From Sipunculus nudus (lineage: Eukaryota; Annelida; Sipuncula; Golfingiida; Sipunculidae), in contig CM049306.1 in NCBI GenBank assembly GCA_026874595.1, positions 92,332,642 through 92,396,641 on the forward strand: a stretch of DNA of 64,000 bases. Direction: 5' to 3'. The position numbers and the translations under genes are program-made. Below, piece by piece: positions 48,201 through 60,200 of this stretch (positions are counted from its first letter, which is position 1; each line of letters opens with the position of its first letter). The notes under the pieces were generated by a model. The model ran no database searches. It was not told the origin of the DNA and was given only the letters and a program-made list of their open reading frames with translations.

Positions 48201-51200
48201 GAATTGATTGAAAAGAGTAGCTTTTATTCAACTTTTCATACACCATGTCAAGTGTTGTTTACATCTAGCCCACCTAGTAACACAGCCTTCACTTGCATTA
48301 TGTAACCCACCCCAGGCAGCTTGCCTTGGCTCAGCTTGGCCACTACTAGCTGGCTTCCCCTCTGCCCTGCACCCCCCCCCCCCCAGATGGTGCATTAACT
48401 AGATGAATGTTATAATTTTCTGTATTTTATTTTATTCTTGGATGCTACATTTTAGATTTTGTATTGTACCACCAGGGTGACAATGATTAAAGTGCACATT
48501 TAATTGTGTCCACAAAGTGGTGTATTGCTATGAAAGTGTTGATGTTTATCAGATAAGTAATTCCTTACTTCAGAAGAGTAAAAACTTCACCAGGTGTGAA
48601 ATTGACTATTAATTCCAGTAATAAATTATAGCTGAGATAGTAATTAGCACAATGATATTGTTTGTCCCTCATTCAACCAACAGTGTGTATATTTTATTTG
48701 AAAAGATGTTTTTATTTTATCAAATTTACTGAATCTTTTATTTTATTTCGGTGAATAAAATTAAGCATGTACTGAAAACTCCAATGTGCAAAACTTTTAA
48801 ATAGTGATTCAAGGAATAATCTTGTAGATGCCATGTTTAAATTCAGTTTAAACATCTGTGATTTAAAAATAATAAAATATATGTGTATGCATAATATAAC
48901 CCAATATGAGCTACACTCTGGATATATAATGATTGCAACTTAGAATTCTAATATTTTAACTTATATTTTAAGTTTTTTTATTACAAATTTATAAAACTTG
49001 TAAATAAAAAAAATGAATCCGATAAAAATTATTAATGGAAAAAGTGGATATGCTAAAAAATAGGCTTATATATAAACTTAAATGCATTATTCCCTTGATA
49101 GTGAAATAAAGGTATTAGTCCATTCTGTCCACTTGCCTGTCCGTCTGTAAATTTTTCATATGCATCACAGTATCTCCAAACTTTTACTATTTTTCTACAT
49201 GACAGTCTTGTCAGAGTATTAGTTTGCAACCATATATTTAGAACTTTAATATAACCAAGTAGGAGGGCCCCTTTCCCTATTTTGCATATTTTGCATTCGC
49301 AAAAATTTCAAACTTCAGCTGAGCGCCGTGACCCATGGGTCCCTTGTTTATTTCATATGATTTTTTGTCCAGTTCAAGATTTACAGTCTCCTAGTTTTCT
49401 TGAAGCTTTTTATGCGGTTGGTATCCTACACCACATAATTTGCAGTTATATGTTGACCTGAGATATATAAACTAAAATTTGAGCAACTATAGATTACCTT
49501 GTGTATGTATGAGGCCTTTCCAGGAAAGTATTGGTCCTGCTTTCTTCATTTGCTGTTTACTTTATCACTCGGCCAGGATCACATTTATACTAAAGCCTGT
49601 CCATATCTGCAGGTGAATTGAAACATCAGTTATTACTAAAACATATATATGAGACGAGTTGATATGAAAAGTCACGACCCAGACATGCAATCTCTTGATC
49701 AGAAGCACTGCAAATACCGTACTGAGTCGCACAACCTGCGATATCGACATGGCAAGTTAATTTGAACCTAATGGTGAAATGCTACCTGATGGTCACCTGT
49801 ACAACTAATCAGTCATGATAATATATTTAGTGTAGGTTGGGTTCAGCAGCTCAAACCCCTCTTCACTCTTGGAAGCCGGTTCATTTAGTCAACATAAATT
49901 TATAGTGCACCTGTGAGCTTATGCCATGGTGTGGCATCATTTATCTCTGTTAACCCATACTATCTCAAAAACGGCAGGAGCTAGCATCACCAAATTTTAT
50001 GCAAAAAATCAGTCATATAAAAAACTCTTTCACATTTTGATTATTTTTTGGTATCTGCATTACTTAGATATTATAGGGCAAAAGCTAAAAAACTTTTAAA
50101 AATTGTCTTCTCCAAATACTTCACAGAAATAATCCCTGAAACAATCGCTCTCAAATTTGTTCAAATGGTTCCAGTTTGGTGGTTTTTGGCCAAGTTACAG
50201 GAAGCTGAACTTATTCATTTGGTCAAAAAAGGATACTAAAATTAAAATATCAGAAATGGCTGGAGCTATCAACACCAAATTTTATGCAAATGTTGGTCAC
50301 ATGAGTCATATTTGAAATTGAGGTACTGGTGGTGCCACCTGCATTGACCTTTTTTTTGTCAGGGGTCATTGATCATCAGAACATTAACCCATAATTTATC
50401 ACGAATAGCAGGAGCTAGCATTCCCAAATTTTATGTAAAAATCTGTCACATATCAAATGTTGTGGGATTGAGATTTTTGTGGCCCCACCTGCATCAACAT
50501 ACATTTTACATGGAAAATCTGAGAATATCTTATTCTCTGAAGTCATTCAGCCATATTGTTTAATATTTCACAGGAATGATCCCAGAGACAAGCTCTCTCA
50601 AGTTTGTACAAATGGTTTGAGTTTGATAAATTTTGGCCAAGTTACAGGAATTTGAACTTAGTCATTTGGTCAAGTAAGCATATACTAACATAACTATCAC
50701 AGAAACAACAGGAGCTAACATCGCTAAGTTTTGTGCAAGTGTTGGTCACATGACTCATATTTGAAATTGAGGTTTTTGTGGTGCTACCTACATCAACAAG
50801 TGATTTATGGGTAACAACCATGTAACTTTAGCCTCTTTTAGCCTAAAATTATTTTATGATGAAACTATCCAGCTGAATGGTTTAATTATTCACAAGAATT
50901 ATCCTAGGGTTGGGTTCTTACAATTGTATAAGAATAGATTGGTTTCATTGATTTATGGTCGAGTCATAGGAAGCTGAAGTTGGTCATGTGGCCATTAGTA
51001 TGCCTGTTTCATATTGAGTATAATAATTTTCTTGTGCAAAACTGTTGTTTCAACTTATGTAGCCTTGCACAAAAATTATTCTTAGGTGGCTTTTGTTCAA
51101 GTTTACTAAATGATTTTTGGCAAAATTATTGGATATTTAACAATGAAAGGACTGTAAGAATTACAAACAGGCCAAGATTGTATCAATAAATAGCTTTGCA

Positions 51201-54200
51201 CACTGCCAACTGTTTCAGATTTTGCAACAGGCCAAGTGTCAGTCTGTATCTATCTATAGCTTTGGTAGACTACCTCAGACCATCAATTCACTGTGTTTTA
51301 ACCAGACATATGTGATATATATTTCTGTTGTTGTTGAAAGTTTTGGCAAATAGGTTCTTCAAAGATTTGACTTGAAGTTGTGAATCTCAGCCCATGATGT
51401 CGCAAGTCATGCTTGGAAGCTGACCGTCATGACCCATGGGTCACTTTTTAAACTATTACTACATGTACAAAACAGAAAATGTGGAATCGCTAAAAAATAA
51501 ATCAGAGACTGAACTTCCTGGCCTTGGATATGTCAAAGAGAGGCCACAAAAAAAGAAGAAAAAAAGAGGAAAAGAAGACATGTCTAGGTGCTCTTCAGGT
51601 TAATAATCATACACTAGTTGAAGTTTATTCATAGTTAACATGCTGAACAATGATAGGTATCTTGGAAGACTTGCATGATTGCTTGCAGGAATTTGTGCTT
51701 GACGATGACACAAATAAAAAAGGTCAAAATGCAGGTATGTCAGGTATGACATCATTATCATGCAGATCAAGGTATACATACCACTTCAACCCAGCATAAA
51801 GCCATAAAAGAGAGATTAAGCATAGTTGTATCCCCAGACAAAGAAGGGGGATACTATGTTTTTTAAGCTGGTTCCGCCGCCGCAGCATATAAATCTTGTT
51901 GGCGCGATAACTCAAAAAATATTTCAAGGATCTTTACCAAACTTGGTATATGTATAGATATGGGTGAGAGGACGACGCCTATTTAAAATGAGGTCATGGC
52001 CTTTGCTAGGAGAGTGTCCTTGACCTTGAATAGATCCAATTTTGGGGAAAATCACACAAATTCTTAAATATCTCAAGAAATCTTGCATGGATTGATCCCA
52101 AAATCAAGTTGATCGAAGATCATGGATAGGGTTGTCATGTTCCAGAAACTGGTGGCACCACCTATTATTCTTTACTTGTTTTCATGCCTTTTAATACCCC
52201 CAAAATTGCCACTTGACAGTACTGTCACGTGTGAGCATTATGTCAAAAACTAATGGACAGATTTCTTTTATATTATGCATATACATAGATATGGGTTATG
52301 GGATGATGTTTATTTAAATTGGGGTCATGACCTTTCCTATGAGAGTGGCCTTGACCTTGAATATTCCCATATTTGGTGAAATTCACACAAAATCTTTAAT
52401 ATCTCAGTAAGGGATACATGGAATAATCCAAAAATCAAATTGACCGAAGATCTTGGATAGCGTGGTCATAGACAGGTGGCGCCACCTTGTGTCCTTTTCT
52501 TGTTAAAATGATGTTAACGCAATAACTTTGTAAGAATTTGAGATACAGTCACCAAACCCACAGGTTTGATTCATCTTATCAACGGCTAGGTCAAGTTTGA
52601 ACATGGATGAAATTGATCCATTTTTTCAAGGTCACAGCAGCGATTATGTTTATATGATATTAGGGCAATAACTCAAAAAGAATTTGTGGTACAGTCACCA
52701 AACTTACTATTTAGATGCATCTTATCAAGGGCTAGGCCAAGTTTAAATATGGATGACCTTGATGTATTTTTCAAGGTCACAGAGGCAATGACACTGAAAT
52801 GATGTTAACTTTAATATCTCACTGAGGGAAGCATGGATTGGTCCAAAAATCGAATTGACATAGGATCTTTGATAGCATTGTTTTCTGCAGAAGATAGGTG
52901 GTGCCACCTTATGTTGTTTAATCGGAATAACTTTGTAAGAATTTTGATGCATCTTATCAACAGCTAGGTCAAATTTGAACTTGGATGACCTTGGTCACAG
53001 CAGGGATAATGTTAAAATGAACTTACAGCAATGTCTCCAAAAAAAATTTGTTGGTACAGTCACAAAACCTACAGGTTAGATGCATTTTATCAAGGGCTGG
53101 GGGGGTGGGGGGTGGTTAGTTGTCTGGGGATACTATGGTACCTGCGGTGCCAAGAAATATCTAGTTTAATCCTGACTTTGTATGATTCCCAATGAAAGCT
53201 TACTAAAGGAGGAATGTGGAATCTGCTCAGAGACTAACCTTTTATTCTAAACCAATACTTTTCCTTTGTCAAATACCTTACCACAGATTTGTTACAATAC
53301 ATCATCATGTTTACTGCATATTCATGTTCGAAATTATAAATATGAGCAGAGTTTATTGTTACCATCTTGGTATATATATAAAAAATGAGTAAACAATTGT
53401 TTTGGCTATTGTGCCCTTGGTAAGGTAAATTGTTGCCATCAAGGACTTTGAATTCAGTTCCCAGTGTAACTGTATAACTTTTGACTGACAATTTCTTGTT
53501 GTTACAGGAGGGTCTGCTGCTTGGTCGTGTGGTGAGCCATGTGTCTGATGTGATTAGTGACTCACAAATCAACAATCAGAAGGAGGAAACTACCACATGT
53601 GAGCTCTATCTTATTTCAACCAACTGGAGAAAATAAACCAATTTCTCTTATTGAAAGGACACTGAAAAAATAAGACCAAAAATTGTTCATATAAATTTGT
53701 CATTTACATATTAAGTACAGATATCTTGAAATTTAAAGAGTGTTTTACTGTTACAATTGAAGTACTGTTTCAAGCAAACGGAAAATGTTTTTCGTGTCAC
53801 TGCAGTTACTTCAGAATCTGTGGGAGGGTAGGATATGAAAAGATTCATGATAAAAACTGGAGTAAGAAAATATATAGAAATTATGATAAATGTATTAATT
53901 CAAAAGCCATATCCAGCAGATGTCAGGTAAAGTTTTTTTTTTCAGAAATTTTACTTGAATAGATTTGGTATAGATAACAGTGATAATTAGGGCCCCGCTT
54001 GACAAGCGGTGCCCTATAGTGATCACCATGTCAGTCCATCCTTCCGTCACTCCGTACTTCCGTCCTTCCGTCAGTGACCCTTTCTTTCGCGCGCGATAAC
54101 TCAACAATAAGATACTGCAGCTACTAAATTCACAGGGATTATTGGTACCTATAAGGGCTAAAGACCTATCAAATAACAGACATGTCAGAATTCCAATATG

Positions 54201-57200
54201 GCCGCCACAGCCCCATCACTGATTTTCTTTTGCACGCAATAACTCAGACACAACATACTGTAGCTTTCCCAAATTCACAGGGATGATTGGTACCTGTTAG
54301 GGCTCATAACCTTTCAAATAACAGACATGTAGGAATTCCAATATGGCCACCACAGCCCAATCGCTGATTTTTATGCCCCCGCCACAAAGTGGCCGGGGCA
54401 TATAGTTTTACCCATGTCCGTCCTTCCGTCCTTCCGAAATCAAACAGTTGTACAGACTTTTTTTTGCAATGCCTGCAGATATTAGCCTGATTTTTGGTGT
54501 GTGGGCAGATATAGACCAGTTACAGATCGAGTTTGTGTTTCGTCCTGGTTTACCTACTTTTGACCGTTTTACAGCTCCTAAACTTAAAAAATTTCATGAA
54601 AAATAGAAATTTCATGACAAATACACATGTACGGACTTTTTTTCGCAATGCCTGCAGATATTGGCCTGATTTTTGGTGTGTAGGCAGATAATGACCAGTT
54701 ACAGATCGAGTTCGCGTTTTGTCTCAGTTGACCTACTTTTGACTGTTTTACGGCTCCTAAACTTAGAAAATTTCATGAAAAATAGAAATTTTCATGACAA
54801 ATGTACACATGTACGGACTTTTTTTCGCAATGCCTGCAGATATTGGCCTGATTTTTTGTGTGTGGGCAGATAATGACCAGTTACAGATCGAGTTCGCGTT
54901 TCTTCCCGGTTGACCTACTTTTGAATTTTTACGCCTCCTTAACTTAGAAAATTTCATGAAAAATAGAAATATTCATGACAGATACACATGTATGAACTTT
55001 TTTTCGCAATGCCTGCAGATATTGGCCTGATTTTTGGTGTGTGGGCAGATATAGACCAGTTACAGATCGAGTTAGCGTTTCGTCCCGGTTGACCTACTTT
55101 TGACCGTTTTACGGCTCCTGAACATAGAAAATTTCATGTTAAATATAAATTTTCATGACAAATACACTTGTACAGACTTTTCTTCGCAATACCTGCAGAT
55201 ATTGGCCTGATTTTTGGTGTGTGGGCAGAAAATGACCAGTTACAGATCGAGTTCCCTTTTTGTCCCAGTTGACCTACTTTTGACCATTTGACGGTGCTCT
55301 AACATAGAAAATTTCATAAAAAAGTGCACATGTATGGACTTTTTTTCGCAGTGCCTGCAGATACAGGCCTGATTTTTGGTGTGTAGGCAGATAATGATCA
55401 GTTACAGGTAGAGTTCTTGTTTTGTCCCAGTTGACCTACTTTTGACCATTTGACTGCTCCTGAACATAGAAAGTTTCATGAAAAATAGAAATTTTCATAA
55501 CAAATGCATATGTACTGACTTTTTTTCCTCAATGCCTGCAGATACCACCCTGATTTTTTATGTGTGGGCAGATAATGACAGTTACAGATCGAGTTCGCGT
55601 TTCGTCCTGGTTGACCTACTTTTGATTGTTTTACGGCTCCTAAGCATGAAAGACAGAAATTTTTATGGAAAATGCACATGTATGGACTTTTTTTCACAGT
55701 GCCTGCATATACTGGCATGATTTTTGGTGTGTTGCTTGATAATGACCCATTACAGATCGAGTATGCATTTTGCCCTTCTTGACCTACTTTTGACCATACG
55801 ACACCTCCTGAACTTAAACAATTTTTCAAAATTTTACAAATGTTTCTAATTTGCCCCAGGCAGGGGCATTTATGTCATTCCGACACATCTAGTTTTTCGC
55901 AGGCAATAACTCAACAACATAATACTGCAGCTTTCCCAATTTCACAGGGATGACTGAAACCTATGAGGGCTCCAGACCTATTGAATTACAGACCTGTTGG
56001 AATTCCAATATGGCCGCAACAGCCAGATTGCTGATTTTCTTTCATGCGCGATAACTCAACACAACAACATACTGCAGCTTTCTCAGATTCACAGGGATGG
56101 TTGGTACCTATGAGGGTTCCAGACCTATTAAATTACAGACCTGTCAGAATTCCAATATGGCTGCCACATCCCGATCACTGATTTTCTTTTGTGCGATAAC
56201 TCAACAACAACATACTGCAGCTTTCCCAAATTCACAGGGATGATTGGTACCTATGAGGGCTCCAGACCTATTGAATTACAGACCTGTTGGAATTCCAATA
56301 TGACCACCATAGCCCGATCGCTGATTTTCTTTCACACACGATAACTCAACAAAAACCTACTGCAGCTTTCCCAAAATTTACAGGGATGGTTGGTACATAT
56401 GAGGGCTCCAGACCAATTGAATGACAGACCTTTTGGAATCAAATATGGCCGCCACATCCCGATCACTGATTTTCTTTCGCAGACGATAACTCAACAACAA
56501 CCTACTGCAGCTTTCCCAATTTCACAGGGATCATTTGTGCCTATGAGGGCTCCAGACCTATTGAATTACAGACTTGCTCAAAATCAAATATGGCTAACAG
56601 ACTACATTCAGTGATTTTCTATTGCATACATTATTTCAGACATATCTTCTTTAATATCATTTGATTCCCAAGGATTTTTTCCCTCATGCATATGGATAAA
56701 AACCTGTTTCTGTTTGTCATATTTTTCAAATTTAACTTTATTTTTCAGCCATATGTAAACTAGTCCAGCACTAGCAGAAACACGGGGTCCTTCGAAGACC
56801 ATTGTCTGACCACATCTAGTTTTCATTTAATATTTCTTAACTTGGCATCTCTCTTCACCAGTGACTATCGTGAAAAAGAGTGAACAGTTATAAGATACTG
56901 CTGTTACCATTGGTTCACCAATTTATAGAGAGCCTTAGTGTTATAATTTACTGTCCATCAATTACAGATATCTTTGGCTTAAAGGGGCCTATTCTGATAT
57001 CTAAAATATTCAAGAAAATGGCAGTCTTACCTCACACAGACTGTCAATTTTGTTTTTATTGTGTGTCTATAACAAGTGGGGGCCTGTCAAAATCCAAATT
57101 CATTCAACAAGGACATATGTCGGCAAGTCATGTGAATCCAAGATTTGCTAAGGCCGTTTTGCAACTTGTGACCATTCAGTTTCCCAATATAAGCAACCAA

Positions 57201-60200
57201 CCACCTAAGGTGACATGATTTTCCCTTTTGTTAAAATTGCTGTGTTTGCTAACAGCTTGTTGAGAAGCAAGCCAATACATCTGTCAAAGAGGCACTCTAA
57301 GTCATTTTCCTTTCAGGAATTACTCTTAGTAAGAAGAGTAATAAAAAGCACATTAAAGCTACAATTCTCTTATGTGGTTACAGCTGCAGTATGGTCAAAG
57401 TTGCAGACAGAGCTAAATAAGTGATATTATGAAGAACAGATTCCTTTCATGCAGTTGCAGTATGTATCTGACCTGTCATCTGACAATATTTTTGTGGGAT
57501 CATGGAGGGAGCTATCCAATAAAACATTTGAAACGGATTGGGTCGGAAGAGGAATCCTGATGAATTATATATGTCCAATACAAGTTTTACCAGGATTAAC
57601 TTGCATGTTTATCAGTATATGCCATGAGGAAAACATGTTGTCTGCCTGATAAGATCTACTCTAATCATTTTAAGTATATGTGAAACATTTACCTATCATT
57701 CACTGGTGAGTGATCTGCCCAAAACATGTATCTGTTTCCATTCAAGTTACGGTTTATTGATATTTTACTTTTCACAGTACAGTGATACATACATATATAA
57801 TATATATTATACATAAATATTTTATATATCATATGTACAAATAATGTATATTACATATTTAAACTTACATTCTATTTGTGACCTTGACCTCATAAAAGGA
57901 ATCAGCCTGGCTGCAACCGCAAACCACAACCGCATACATTGGCTGCAACTACGTAAAAGGAAGGGTAGCCTAATTCTGTTGAATATTCTGATGAATAGCT
58001 GACTTTAATACCTTGACTAGGATCCTAGGGTTGACAATCATGACAGTGTAATGATAAATTGTTCTTTTCTTACAGATATCCATGGCTTTGTGCCTTGTCC
58101 CAGAGCCTGTCGCTGGTATGACGGCAGCGGCAGGATTGTACAGGACTTACTGCGAAAACTCCTGGATGGTAGCACTCACAAGGTAAAATGAACACACATT
58201 CATTTCTCATATCATCAGTTTTAAATTGAATTCATTCAAATTATTTGGAATTAATGAACACCAAGAGCTGTGAAATTGATAAAGTATCTTGTTAGTTATC
58301 TTTCAAAAGGGTTAGTTCTACAATAGTCAAAGGACCATTATCCATTTAAGAATTCATTCAGATTAAACTTCTTTTGCACAAACTTCTTTACAACTGAACC
58401 AACTGATCCCTTTTGGGTGGATGACTTCATTCACCATTAACACCTGCTTGTTTTTAGATGATTTTATTGGATAATGGTTTCCTATACTAGCAAACCAGGC
58501 CTGTACATTTGATGGTTCACAAGCATGTGTAATGCCACAGCTATTATGGATTCCCTACGTCTGATCCTTTAAACAAAATATGAGAGAGGGAAAGATGTGA
58601 TAGTATATGTATTATTTAAATGACCAGAAAACAAAAAAATTACATGTATTATACCACTAACATACCATGTTAATTGTAGCTTAAGTCTTCAACCTTTTTT
58701 TTTTAACTTAAAACTTAATGCTGTGCCATTATTTGAATTAAAGTATATTTGTGAAGCTTAAGTGATGAACTTGGTCTTATGAGGCCTGGCACCACTATCA
58801 CTGATTTTGTTGGATATCCTTGCAGGAGGTTGTTGGCTGGTACAAGTTTCGACGGAACAGTTCACTGAAACCATCACTACGGGAGACAAATATACACAAT
58901 TTTCTGAAGGAGGCTTTCCCAGGCATCCACCAGAAGGACTTTTTGTTCGCCCTCTTTTCATTTAGTGTCGCACCCAACCTAGCTCTACATACCTTTGACC
59001 ATACCTTATTCAACTACGGTGCCAGGTGAGCATGAGTTTGGTCTAGTCATGAAGGAATGTCCTTCTTGCCTCCACCTGGAGGATATACATTTGTCCCTAT
59101 TTGTGTGTGTTTGTCTGTCTGTGTGTTTCTTTACAGCATAACTCACTCCAATCTTGTATGGAATCTCATTTAATTTTCAGGGCATTTATGAAATGGGCCA
59201 GTGAAGAATTGATTAGATTTTGGTGTGGATCCGGCACTTGGTTCAAATTCAGGATTGAAATGGATTTAAATTGGAACAGCCCCATTCAGTTACCCTGTTA
59301 CCTGGGAAAATGGGCCAAATAAGTAAATACACACATGTACAGGGAGTCCGACAATAGGGACCCCCCCCCCCCCAACATGGCTGAGGCATGCATTCCTTAG
59401 AATGCAGTTTATATTTTCATTTATTTTTTTAACTTTCATTAATATTTTCCTCGGACACAAGAATACAGCTTACAAGAAAAATAATAATGAACCCTACGTG
59501 AACAAGGTATTACAGTCAAGAGATACAAACATTGTCCGTATGTAATTAATAATTAATACGCATCAATCAAAAGTTTATGAGGACATCAAAGTTGTGTTAA
59601 TAAAAAGAAAATTAATGTGAAACTAGAAAAATGCATACTGAGGAATGCAGGTCCTTAATGTGGGGTACGTTCAATGTTTCTGTTCACTTGTTGGCCCATA
59701 TTCCCAGTTTCACTGGTGCACAAGGTCTCCAAAAAGTGTTTAAACTCACTTACTAGGCTTATATTCCCATGTTCAATCGGGCATATGTGACTGCACATTT
59801 GTGAATATTCCTGGAAGTCCTTCCTGGATCAGGATCATGAGCCAGACCCACACCAAAATCTTAATTGATTCCAATAGCCCACAACCTAGGTGCCCTGCAA
59901 ATTTCATGGGATTCTGTTTATGAATGCACAAGTTCTGTTGTTAACAAGCTCACACACACACACACATGAAGGGTAATCAGCACATACCCTCCTAAATAAG
60001 ATGCCCATTCAACACAGTTGAACATTTATACTGGAGCCTTATTGGTATCACCTGTGTGTCTGTCCAGGCTTGTAGTTGCAAAAGGCAAGAAAATTTGATC
60101 ATACAAAATGCTTTAAAAAATAGCATTTTGTATTGCTTTTTAATTAGATATTGAGATAAAAAATATTATCAGGTATTTTATCAAATATATGTCATTAATA

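Larger units (their letters stand above)
45277..53507 (+). other. ABRAXAS1: Abraxas-like intron 1 (8.2 kb)
   Basis: Contents in order: unremarkable AT-rich DNA to 46.8 kb; family A element with a duplicated 3' part (46826-48502); a GTCCGTC-bearing fragment ending GTGACCCATGGGTCCC (about 49110-49349); a ~150-bp-period tandem block (49960-51450); the exon-like pair (51476-51734); family F element (51825-53164). Confidence 0.7.
53599..58075 (+). other. ABRAXAS1: Abraxas-like intron 2 (4.5 kb)
   Basis: Mostly a nested transposon pair (53987-56819). The stretch 56880-57650 has three plus-strand ORFs of 66-112 codons in two frames, with no recognisable motif and no splice logic. A TATA-type repeat lies near 57788-57840. 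Confidence 0.65.

Noticed and set aside
47497-48402. Identical ~65-codon ORFs repeated at 47497 and 48208
   Set aside because: They are the same repeat sequence duplicated; the proline end comes from a C-run and no protein family is evident.
56880-57649. Cluster of three plus-strand ORFs (112, 69 and 66 codons) in Abraxas-like intron 2
   Set aside because: Two different frames, no recognisable motif, no consistent splice sites, and AT-rich codon use like the intron. A decayed coding fragment is possible but unsupported.
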